Assembly: GCA_037443105.1 (NCBI GenBank)
Contig: JBBIOZ010000033.1
Span: 1 to 16,713 of the forward strand
Length of the DNA stretch: 16,713 nucleotides
Reading direction: 5' to 3'
Source: JAWCLZ01 sp037443105
Lineage (GTDB): Archaea > Halobacteriota > JAWCLZ01
The position numbers were made by a program, and so were the translations under genes. The notes beneath the pieces are model-generated. The model did no database searches, had not been told where the DNA came from, and saw only the letters and a program-made list of their open reading frames with translations. This document shows positions 1 through 7,505 of the stretch, in pieces. Positions within the stretch are counted from its first letter, which is position 1, and every line of letters begins with the position of its first letter.

Positions 1-23
1 TGTTAACAATAAATATAATATAC

Positions 24-31
24 TTTAAAAA
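24..31 (+). promoter_or_regulatory. TATA-like box of the pilus/secretion operon
   Basis: TTTAAAAA lies about 27 bp before the ATG at 51, the distance expected between an archaeal TATA box and its transcription start. No clear Shine-Dalgarno sequence precedes the ATG, so the mRNA may be leaderless. The surrounding 50 bp are extremely AT-rich, so this is pattern matching only. Confidence 0.35.
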
Positions 32-50
32 TTAAAAAAAAGAGAATGAT

Positions 51-2006
51 ATGACCCAGGAAAAGTCGCATAATGATGATCAAAATAAAAATAAGGATGA
101 AGTGGGGGAAACCAAGGTAAGCGAAGTTGAAGAGATTCAGAGAGCTGTTAAAAAAATTCCATTGAGGGAGGAAAAAGAAGGACTTTCAGATCTAATTCTC
201 CCCAAAGGCTCAAAGATAAGCATTGATGAACTTAAGATCAGGCTTGGATCTGATAGAAAAATTCTCACTCCAACTGAGCGGGCAAAGCTGCCTGAAGAAT
301 TTGAAAAAATATGGAAGGAGGCAGTTGAAGAGGCAAAGAAGCGAGAGGCAGTGCAAGTACCTCCCCCACCCCCTCCACTGGCACCTAAAGTAGAGCCTGA
401 AAAAGCAAAGCCTGGGTTTAAGTTCAAGCCTAGAATTCCAATTATAAAGAAAGAAGAAGTGGAAGAAGCATACGACGTGGCAAAGCACGGCTCACTTGTC
501 GACCTTGAGATACCAAAAGATGCCACTTATGAAGAGGTCGAACTTTACCCGGTTAATAAGCCATATGCCTACATAAGAATCGCCTATGAACCCTCGACCC
601 ATGAATATACATATCAAGTTCTAGAGCCAGTGCTCACCGAGGGAGAAAAAGAGCTGCTCAATGAACTGGTGCAGCGATTGATCGAAACTTTAGATATAAA
701 TCTCAAGGAAATTGAACGAAAAGGAGCTGAGAAGTATCTTAAAAGCAACATCGACAAAATTCTGCGTGACTATGGCATAAAACTCACGCCCAGATCTAAG
801 GAAAAAATCACCTATTATATCCTGCGCAAGTTCCTAGGATATGATAGAATAGACCCAATGATGAGGGATCCCAACTTAGAGGATATATCATGCGATGGCC
901 CCCATACCCCTGTTTTCATCTATCATAAGAAATATGAATCCTTAAAATCGAATTTAATCTTTGAAAAAGAGGACGAGCTTGATTCATTTATAATAAAACT
1001 TGCTCAAATCTGCAATAGACATATCTCAATAGCCGAGCCGCTTTTAGATGCAACTTTACCGGATGGCTCTCGCATTCAGCTTACACTTGGCAGAGAAGTT
1101 ACAACCAGAGGCAGCACCTTCACGATACGTAAATTCAAAGAAAAACCTCTATCACCTCCGGATTTAATAGACCTCCATACATTTCCAACCAGTGCAGTTG
1201 CATACCTCTGGCTAGCTGTTGAGAATAACAAGAGTATAATCTTCGCTGGCGGCACTGCCTCTGGAAAAACCACCTCTTTGAATGCAATTTCTCTATTCAT
1301 ACCCCCGCAGCTTAAAATCATATCCATTGAAGATACCCGCGAGTTAAACCTTCCCCACCCTAACTGGATTCCTGGCGTTACGAGGGAGCCTGTCACAGCA
1401 GGGGGAGAGGGAGCGATCGATATGTATGAGCTGCTGAGAGCAGCGCTTCGCCAGAGACCTGAGTTCATACTCCTCGGCGAGGTCAGAGGCAAAGAAGCCT
1501 ATGTACTCTTCCAAGCAATGGCAACAGGCCATACAACTTTCTCCACAATGCACGCGGACAACGTTGCCTCTGTGGTGCACCGCTTGGAGAGCCCGCCGAT
1601 CAATGTTCCTAGGATAATGCTTCAAGCTCTGGATATAATCTGCGTTCAAGTTCAAGTACGCGTGGGAGGCCAGCGCGTGAGAAGATGCGGGAGCATAACT
1701 GAGATCGTTGGAGTTGACACCAGAACAGGCGAATTGCTTACAAATGAAGTATTCAGGTGGATCCCCTCTAGAGATGAATTTGAATACTCAGGGAGATCAT
1801 ATATTCTAGATAAAATAATGGACGACCGCGGCTGGACCGAGGAAAAGATGAGGCAGGAGCTTAGAAATAGACAGGAAATCCTTGAGTGGATGCGCCTTAA
1901 GGGAATAACACACTATGAAGACGTGGCTAAAGTGGTTGTAGGCTATTATAGAGAGCCAGATAAATTGATGGAGCTGGCGAGGAAAGAGCTGTATGCTAAG
2001 CCTTAG
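51..2006 (+). CDS. Type II/IV secretion system ATPase (archaeal pilus/TadA-FlaI-GspE family)
   Basis: This is a hexameric cytoplasmic motor ATPase that would power assembly of a type IV pilus-like filament or secretion through the membrane platform encoded next. The 651 residues show Walker A GGTASGKT at 400-407, an Asp box ISIEDTREL at 425-432, a Walker B region FILLGEVRG at 472-480 and a His box TGHTTFSTMHA at 492-502. Residues 1-100 are charged, probably disordered or coiled, and are followed by a PPPPPP run (104-109), so the N-terminus is longer than in a minimal FlaI. Residues about 160-360 are the usual N-terminal domain before the RecA-like core. The ATG at 51 follows a TATA-like box with no clear ribosome-binding site. 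The stop overlaps the next start by 14 bp, indicating translational coupling. With no archaellum genes visible I favour an adhesion pilus or Tad-like system over an archaellum. Confidence 0.93.
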   Translation: MTQEKSHNDDQNKNKDEVGETKVSEVEEIQRAVKKIPLREEKEGLSDLILPKGSKISIDELKIRLGSDRKILTPTERAKLPEEFEKIWKEAVEEAKKREAVQVPPPPPPLAPKVEPEKAKPGFKFKPRIPIIKKEEVEEAYDVAKHGSLVDLEIPKDATYEEVELYPVNKPYAYIRIAYEPSTHEYTYQVLEPVLTEGEKELLNELVQRLIETLDINLKEIERKGAEKYLKSNIDKILRDYGIKLTPRSKEKITYYILRKFLGYDRIDPMMRDPNLEDISCDGPHTPVFIYHKKYESLKSNLIFEKEDELDSFIIKLAQICNRHISIAEPLLDATLPDGSRIQLTLGREVTTRGSTFTIRKFKEKPLSPPDLIDLHTFPTSAVAYLWLAVENNKSIIFAGGTASGKTTSLNAISLFIPPQLKIISIEDTRELNLPHPNWIPGVTREPVTAGGEGAIDMYELLRAALRQRPEFILLGEVRGKEAYVLFQAMATGHTTFSTMHADNVASVVHRLESPPINVPRIMLQALDIICVQVQVRVGGQRVRRCGSITEIVGVDTRTGELLTNEVFRWIPSRDEFEYSGRSYILDKIMDDRGWTEEKMRQELRNRQEILEWMRLKGITHYEDVAKVVVGYYREPDKLMELARKELYAKP

Positions 2007-2928
2007 CTACGATAAAATAGCCTATCTCCTCTTCGGGAAGTACTTTTTGAAGAGGCGAGATAAATACTATGATTTAAGAAAGAGCATACTTGGCGCTAGA
2101 ATGACAACCTCGGTGGAGCGCTTTATGTCAACCGCTCTTTTAACATCTTTAATCATGGCAGCGGTTGGAATTCTCCTTGGATTAATCTTTCTACAATTCT
2201 TTGGGATACCTGAGATCACTACCACCAGACTTGCAGAATTCGAGTATCCTGAGTGGATGGATCCAATTTTCATGAATAAAGAACTCATCCTAGCAGGCTT
2301 TGTTATATTATTCCTTGCACTGCTATTCGGCGGAGCTACCTATGTTTCCTTTTTATTCTATCCAAGATTGAGATGCAGCACTCGAAAGCGAAAAATAGAT
2401 GCAACTTTACCATATGCTGTGAATTACATTGCTTCAATGTCACGAGCAGGCGTGGTGCCTGTGGAAATATTCAGCTCGCTAGCAAATTCAGAGATGTATG
2501 GAGAATCAGCGGTTGAAGCAAGATATATCGTGAGGGAAATTAAATTATTCGGAGAAGACTTAATCACTGCGCTTAAAAACGTAGCCGCAACAACCCCGTC
2601 TGCTAAGCTCCAGGAATTCCTGCAGGGAATAATAACCACTATAACCTCAGGAGGCGAACTCGCGCCCCATCTTAAAATAAAGACTGAGCAATATATGCTT
2701 GAAAATCGAAGGCAGCAGAAGGAATTCCTCGATACCCTAGGATTAATCGCAGAAGCCTATGTCACAGCATTCGTCGCAGGTCCCCTTTTCCTAATTGTAA
2801 TGATGTCCATAATGATGATAATGAGCGGTGGAGGAATGCTTTTACTTCAGCTTGTGATCTACCTCGTGATCCCAGTGGGTAGTTTGCTGTTTGTAATATT
2901 GATTGATTCCATAACTCCGGAGAAGTGA
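1993..2928 (+). CDS. T2SSF/TadC-family membrane platform protein (first copy)
   Basis: This is an integral membrane platform protein of a type IV pilus-like or type II secretion-like machine; such proteins (TadB/TadC, FlaJ, PilC family) dock the motor ATPase. The 311 residues show membrane segments at about 46-70 and 97-123, a cytoplasmic T2SSF-type helical domain at about 137-250 (ATLPYAVNYIASMSRAG resembles the helical repeat with its conserved small-residue turn), and a very hydrophobic Met-rich C-terminal pair at about 255-304. The gene starts inside the end of the ATPase gene, with GAGG about 10 bp upstream of the ATG, and overlaps or abuts the next platform gene. Two separate platform genes after one ATPase is the arrangement of Tad/archaeal pilus systems, where the paired proteins probably form a heteromeric platform. 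Confidence 0.87.
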   Translation: MLSLSYDKIAYLLFGKYFLKRRDKYYDLRKSILGARMTTSVERFMSTALLTSLIMAAVGILLGLIFLQFFGIPEITTTRLAEFEYPEWMDPIFMNKELILAGFVILFLALLFGGATYVSFLFYPRLRCSTRKRKIDATLPYAVNYIASMSRAGVVPVEIFSSLANSEMYGESAVEARYIVREIKLFGEDLITALKNVAATTPSAKLQEFLQGIITTITSGGELAPHLKIKTEQYMLENRRQQKEFLDTLGLIAEAYVTAFVAGPLFLIVMMSIMMIMSGGGMLLLQLVIYLVIPVGSLLFVILIDSITPEK

Positions 2929-2933
2929 GAGCA

Positions 2934-3884
2934 ATGGCAGCTGCAGGTGAATATTTCGACGTGAAGTTGAGCGAGCATATCTTGAAAAAGCTTGAGGAAA
3001 GCAAGCGCAGAACGAAGATCAAGCAATTTTTAAAAACACCCGCAGAAACAATAAGAGATGAACCAGCTTACGCTGCATTTATAAGTGTGCCAATTAGCGC
3101 AGCGCTTTTGATCTATGGATTAATACATCTACTTACCTCCCCCATAATCGATGATATTGTAATTGCTTCAGTATTGATAGCGATAGCCCCACCTGGCTTT
3201 ATGCACTACTTCAAGCAAAGGCATATAAGAAAGATGGAAGAATACCTCCCGAGCTTCTTGAGGGAACTCTCTGAATCAAGTCGCACTGGAATGACCTTAC
3301 CGCAGGCTTTGAAGACGGTAGCTAAAGGCACCTATGGAGCTTTAACTGCTGAGATCAAACGCATGGATGCCTTGGTCTCATGGGGCCTGCCATTCGAAGA
3401 AGCATTGGAGAACTTCGCCAAGCGCGTGCGCACACCACTGATTGGAAGAGCTGCAGCGCTTATAGTGCAGGCAAATCGCTCAGGCGGCAATGTACCAGAT
3501 GTGCTTGAAGCAGCATCGAAAGATGCAAGAGAGCTGCAGATGATGCACGCGGATAGATATTCAGGCATGGTGATTTATCTCGTGATTTGCTACGTTGCCT
3601 TCTTCGTCTTCATATTCGTAATTGCAGTGCTGGCAAAGACATTCATACCAGTTATGTATGAAGCTGGCACAGCGGCAGCGCAAAGCGGCCAGCAGATCTC
3701 AGGCTTCTACATGGTCTTCAATCCCGAGGAATACAAGCGCCTTTTCTTCCACGCTGCAGTGATACAGGGCTTCGTCTCAGGCTTAGTAGCAGGGCAGATG
3801 GGAGAAGGCTCAGTAACCGCAGGCTTGAAGCACTCAGTGGTTTTAACGATAATCGCTTGGATAGTATTCACCTTCTTCGTTTAA
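2934..3884 (+). CDS. T2SSF/TadC-family membrane platform protein (second copy)
   Basis: This is the second platform subunit, probable partner of the preceding one. In the 316-residue form, membrane segments lie at about 44-64, 72-92, 212-237, 272-289 and 297-315. A T2SSF helical domain (EEYLPSFLRELSESSRTGMT, then VQANRSGGNVPDVLEAASKD) lies between the second and third. The near-terminal GQMGEGSVTAGLKHS resembles the C-terminal signature of archaeal FlaJ/TadC proteins. Start choice: a GTG at 2925 overlaps the upstream stop as GTGA, but the ATG at 2934 has GGAGA ten bases upstream and is preferred; the GTG form would add three residues. The stop TAA shares the TTAA at 3881-3884 with the convergent dehydrogenase gene, leaving no intergenic terminator space. 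Confidence 0.88.
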   Translation: MAAAGEYFDVKLSEHILKKLEESKRRTKIKQFLKTPAETIRDEPAYAAFISVPISAALLIYGLIHLLTSPIIDDIVIASVLIAIAPPGFMHYFKQRHIRKMEEYLPSFLRELSESSRTGMTLPQALKTVAKGTYGALTAEIKRMDALVSWGLPFEEALENFAKRVRTPLIGRAAALIVQANRSGGNVPDVLEAASKDARELQMMHADRYSGMVIYLVICYVAFFVFIFVIAVLAKTFIPVMYEAGTAAAQSGQQISGFYMVFNPEEYKRLFFHAAVIQGFVSGLVAGQMGEGSVTAGLKHSVVLTIIAWIVFTFFV

Positions 3885-5011
3885 GCCATTTCTCTCACTA
3901 TCCTTGCAATGTCATCGCCCACTTCACTTGTCTTCGAATTTCCTCCTAAGTCGTAGGTGCGTACTTTACCCTCTCTCAGATTTTGCTCAATTGCTTTGAC
4001 AATTAGCTGCGCTGCTTCCCTCTCACCTAGGTTTTCAAGCAGCATTGCACCTGCCCAGATCGTTGCAATTGGATTAACCTTATTCAAGCCCTTATACTTC
4101 GGAGCACTTCCATGGATCGGCTCGAACATGCTGGTACCAGAAGGATTTATATTGCCGCCAGGCGCTAAGCCAAGTCCACCTTGGATCATTGCTCCTAGGT
4201 CTGTGATTATATCGCCGAACATATTGGGTGCTACCACTACATCGAACCACTCTGGATTTTTCACGAACCACATAGTTACTGCATCGACGAAGTTGAAATC
4301 GGTTTTCACATCTGGATATAACTTGGCAATTTCATTGAAAACTTCTCGCCAGAAGCCATAGACTTCAGTTAAAACATTTGCTTTATCCACGCTTGAAAGA
4401 TGCTTCCTGCGCTGCCTTGCAAGCTCAAAAGCATATTTAATTACCCTCTCACAGCCTTCTCTGGAAACAATTCCAATTTGATATGCAATCTCCTCGCTAT
4501 CGGAATCGATATCAAGATGAAATTTAACTTTATACAGCTTGCGAATTATCTCAAGTTCTTGCTTACTCATTCCTTTCCCTGCTCTTCCCCCCACGCCTAC
4601 GTAGAAGTCCTCGGTATTCTCTCTAACTACAACAAAATCTATATCCTTGGGTGTTTTGCCCTTCAAAGGAGTTTCCACACCCTCGAGTAGCTTCACAGGT
4701 CTCAGGTTAATATATTGGTCGAAGTAGAAGCGCAGAGTAAGCAAGATTCCTTTTTCAAGTATCCCGGGCTTAACTCTATCATCGCCAATTGAGCCGAGAT
4801 AAATTGCTTTATACTTGGACAGCTCCTTCAAGGTTTCCTCAGACATGAGCTCGCCAGTTTTGAGATAATGGTCAGCGCCATTTGGAAAGTTGATCCACTC
4901 TATTTCAAAATTCATAACCTCGCTCGCTGCATCTAGAACTTTTTTGCCCTCTGCTATAACTTCCGGTCCTATTCCATCACCAGCTATTACTGGAATTTTA
5001 TATTTAACCAT
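3881..5011 (-). CDS. Isopropylmalate/isocitrate dehydrogenase-family beta-decarboxylating dehydrogenase
   Basis: This is a metal- and NAD(P)-dependent enzyme that oxidises and decarboxylates a 2-hydroxy-dicarboxylic or tricarboxylic acid. The 376 residues carry the family's N-terminal GDGIGPEV (11-18), substrate arginines R94, R104 and R130 in LTLR, NLRPV and VVRENTE, catalytic K210, metal-binding D243, D267 and D271 (MFGDIITD), and the cofactor loop HGSAPKYKG (300-308). LLTLR resembles isopropylmalate dehydrogenase and FDQYINLRPV with VGVGGR resembles tartrate/D-malate dehydrogenases, while K305-Y306 matches NADP-specific isocitrate dehydrogenase, so the substrate is not settled. The ATG at 5011 is chosen over a GTG at 5020 because AGGTGA, which contains that GTG, lies five bases before the ATG. 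The gene follows gyrA by 38 bp and is probably in its transcript. No leuA, leuC or leuD is in the window. Confidence 0.9.
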   Translation of the reverse strand: MVKYKIPVIAGDGIGPEVIAEGKKVLDAASEVMNFEIEWINFPNGADHYLKTGELMSEETLKELSKYKAIYLGSIGDDRVKPGILEKGILLTLRFYFDQYINLRPVKLLEGVETPLKGKTPKDIDFVVVRENTEDFYVGVGGRAGKGMSKQELEIIRKLYKVKFHLDIDSDSEEIAYQIGIVSREGCERVIKYAFELARQRRKHLSSVDKANVLTEVYGFWREVFNEIAKLYPDVKTDFNFVDAVTMWFVKNPEWFDVVVAPNMFGDIITDLGAMIQGGLGLAPGGNINPSGTSMFEPIHGSAPKYKGLNKVNPIATIWAGAMLLENLGEREAAQLIVKAIEQNLREGKVRTYDLGGNSKTSEVGDDIARIVREMA

Positions 5012-5049
5012 GAAATTCACCTATCTTTTTTTCTTTTTCTTTTTATTTC
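5012..5049 (-). promoter_or_regulatory. Purine-rich leader with AGGTGA ribosome-binding site for the dehydrogenase
   Basis: Read on the minus strand, this gyrA-dehydrogenase spacer is almost all A and G and ends in AGGTGA five bases before the ATG at 5011. It holds no U-run or hairpin, so it should not terminate gyrA transcription. The strong ribosome-binding site supports read-through from gyrA. Confidence 0.55.
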
Positions 5050-7485
5050 TTAATTGTTTGACTCTTCTCTGGCGATCTTTGCCACGCCCACTACTTTATC
5101 GCCCTCTGCAACATTCATTATCTTCACGCCTTGAGTATTTCGCCCCTGCACAGGTATGCTATTTGCTGATATGCGTATTATCACACCCATCGAGGTTATG
5201 ACCAGGAGTTCTTCACCATCGGTAACTTCTTTGACCGCTACCACTTTACCATTTCTGGGGCTGGTTATTATGGTTATTACTCCCCGCCCCCCGCGAGATG
5301 TACAGCGATATTCCTCAATGGAGGTGCGCTTGCCATAGCCATTTTCAGTGATTGTAAGCAAAGTTGAGTTTTTCCTCACGATTTCCATGCTCACTACTTC
5401 ATCGTCACCTATTAAGCGTATTCCGCGTACTCCACAAGCGTTTCTCCCCATGCTTCGCACATCTTTTTCATTAAATCTTATTGCCTTGCCATTTTTGGTG
5501 CTGAGTACAACTTCTTCGGTTCCCCTAGTTAGTTTGACTTCCACGAGTTCATCGCCCTCTTTAAGATGGATTGCAATTATACCTGTCTTCCTGGGATTTG
5601 CGAAAGCGCTGCAGAGGGTTTTTTTGACTGTGCCTCTCTTGGTCGCCATAAATAAGTAACATTCATCGCTGAAGCTCTTAATGGGTATGCTCGCGGTTAT
5701 CCTCTCATCTCTCTGTATGTTTATGAGATTCACAATTGCCTTGCCACGGGAATATCTATCTCCAGATGGTATCTCGTAAACTTTCACCCAGTATGCTCTG
5801 CCTTTATTTGTGAAGAATAATATGTAATCGTGGGTTGAGGCTATGAATAAGTCCTCAACCAAGTCTTCGGCTTTAGTTTGCATCCCAATTACGCCTCTGC
5901 CTCCCCTTTTCTGCATTCTATAGATGTCGATGGGCATGCGCTTTATGTAATTATCGTGGGTCTTCGTAATTATCACCTGCTCTAGAGGGATTAGATCTTC
6001 TATGCTGATTTCTTCGATTTTTTCGAGAATTTCAGTTCTGCGTTTATCTCCATATTTATCTCTAAGCTCTATAAGCTCATTTTTAATGATCTCTAGGAGT
6101 TTATGCTCGCTGGCTAAAACCTCCTTAAGCCAAGAGATTTTCCTTTCGAGTTCCGCGTGCTCTGAATCGATTTTTTGCTGCTCCAGAGCTACCAAGCGCT
6201 GCAGTTTCATTTCCAAGACTGCCTTTGCTTGCTCTTCGCTGAGCGCTAGCTCTTTGATTAAGATATTTTTGGCTTCTTCACCTGTTGCTGCACTTCTAAT
6301 TATCTTCACCGCGAGGTCGATATTTTTTAAAGCAATGCTTAATCCCTCTAGGATGTGGGCTCTTTTCTCTGCATTTTCCAGTTCAAACTGCGTTCTTCTT
6401 TTCACCACTTCCTTGCGGTGCTCCATGAAGTGCTGGAGCAGTTCTTTCAATGTTAAAATAACCGGCTGTCCATCCACTAATGCTAGATTTATTATGCCGA
6501 ATGTGGTTTCCATTTGAGTATGCTTGTAAAGCTGATTCAGCACTATATCTGGACTTGCATTTTTACTCAGCTCGATTACGATGCGTATGCCTTCGCGATT
6601 TGATTCATCGCGAATATCAGCGATTCCATCAACCTTTCTATCCTTAGTCAGCGAGGCTATGCTTTCAATTAAATTTGCCTTGTTAACCTGAAAGGGAAGC
6701 TCGGTGACTATAATTCTTTTTCTATCTTTCACTTCTTCTATGCTTGCTCTTGCGCGGACTTTTACCGCTCCCTTGCCGGTGGAATATGCGTCCACTATGC
6801 TTTGACTGCCATATATCATAGCGCCTGTGGGGAAATCTGGGCCTTTTATATGCTGCATAATTTCAGCTAGTTCTGCTTGGGGTTTGTCGATCAGCAGAAT
6901 CAATCCATCTATGACTTCGCGCAGGTTATGGGGTGGGATGCTGGTTGCCATTCCAACCGCTATGCCTGAAGATCCATTTATCAGCAGATTCGGCACCTTC
7001 GCTGGGAGCACAGCCGGCTCTTTAAGGGTTCCATCAAAATTTGGTGTAAAATTGACAGTGTTCTTGTCTATATCTTGAAGCATTTCCTCAGCTATCTTCG
7101 CTAGGCGTACTTCAGTATAGCGCATCGCTGCTGCTTCATCGCCATCTATCGATCCAAAGTTGCCTTGACCATCGATGAGCGGGTATCTGCATGAGAAGTC
7201 CTGTGCCATGCGAACGATTGCATCATAAACAGCGACATCGCCGTGAGGGTGGTATTTCCCAAGGACTTCTCCCACTATGCGCGCGCTCTTTTTATAGGGC
7301 TTGTCACTTGTCATTCCAAGCTCATTCATCGCATAGAGGATGCGGCGATGAACTGGCTTCAGGCCATCTCTTACATCTGGTAGAGCGCGGCCTACAATCA
7401 CGCTCATAGCATAGTCAAGGTAAGATTTTTTCATCTCATCTTCGATTTGAACCGGCAAAATCGTTTGATTAGTTGAATTATTCAT
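5050..7485 (-). CDS. gyrA: DNA gyrase subunit A
   Basis: GyrA is the DNA cleavage and wrapping subunit of type IIA topoisomerase, acting as an A2B2 tetramer to introduce negative supercoils using ATP. The 811 residues have the N-terminal ALPDVRDGLKPVHRRILYAM (34-53), the catalytic R122-Y123 in AAAMRYTEVRL, a tower and coiled-coil at about 360-500, and a GyrA box QKRGGRG at 525-531 opening the C-terminal beta-pinwheel. The GyrA box marks a supercoiling gyrase rather than topoisomerase IV. In the quinolone-binding helix, HPHGDVAVYD has Val84 where E. coli has Ser83, while the Asp87 equivalent (D88) is kept. The C-terminus ends soon after the last pinwheel blade, with no long acidic tail. The ATG at 7485 has GGCGGGAGAGA just upstream. 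The gene starts 20 bp after the gyrB stop, so the two are an operon. Confidence 0.98.
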   Translation of the reverse strand: MNNSTNQTILPVQIEDEMKKSYLDYAMSVIVGRALPDVRDGLKPVHRRILYAMNELGMTSDKPYKKSARIVGEVLGKYHPHGDVAVYDAIVRMAQDFSCRYPLIDGQGNFGSIDGDEAAAMRYTEVRLAKIAEEMLQDIDKNTVNFTPNFDGTLKEPAVLPAKVPNLLINGSSGIAVGMATSIPPHNLREVIDGLILLIDKPQAELAEIMQHIKGPDFPTGAMIYGSQSIVDAYSTGKGAVKVRARASIEEVKDRKRIIVTELPFQVNKANLIESIASLTKDRKVDGIADIRDESNREGIRIVIELSKNASPDIVLNQLYKHTQMETTFGIINLALVDGQPVILTLKELLQHFMEHRKEVVKRRTQFELENAEKRAHILEGLSIALKNIDLAVKIIRSAATGEEAKNILIKELALSEEQAKAVLEMKLQRLVALEQQKIDSEHAELERKISWLKEVLASEHKLLEIIKNELIELRDKYGDKRRTEILEKIEEISIEDLIPLEQVIITKTHDNYIKRMPIDIYRMQKRGGRGVIGMQTKAEDLVEDLFIASTHDYILFFTNKGRAYWVKVYEIPSGDRYSRGKAIVNLINIQRDERITASIPIKSFSDECYLFMATKRGTVKKTLCSAFANPRKTGIIAIHLKEGDELVEVKLTRGTEEVVLSTKNGKAIRFNEKDVRSMGRNACGVRGIRLIGDDEVVSMEIVRKNSTLLTITENGYGKRTSIEEYRCTSRGGRGVITIITSPRNGKVVAVKEVTDGEELLVITSMGVIIRISANSIPVQGRNTQGVKIMNVAEGDKVVGVAKIAREESNN

Positions 7486-7505
7486 TCTCTCCCGCCTTTC
7501 TCAGC

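Noticed and set aside
1076..1492. 138-codon minus-strand frame inside the secretion ATPase gene
   Set aside because: It lies opposite the Walker and His-box region, whose conservation explains the open frame.
5022..5049. T-rich tract between the dehydrogenase and gyrA as a terminator
   Set aside because: On the transcribed minus strand it is A/G-rich, so it gives no U-run for the gyrA transcript; the plus strand has no gene ending nearby.
6002..6517. 171-codon open frame on the plus strand inside gyrA
   Set aside because: It is antisense to the conserved coiled-coil part of GyrA, rich in Ser and Leu as expected for a mirror frame, and has no recognisable domain.
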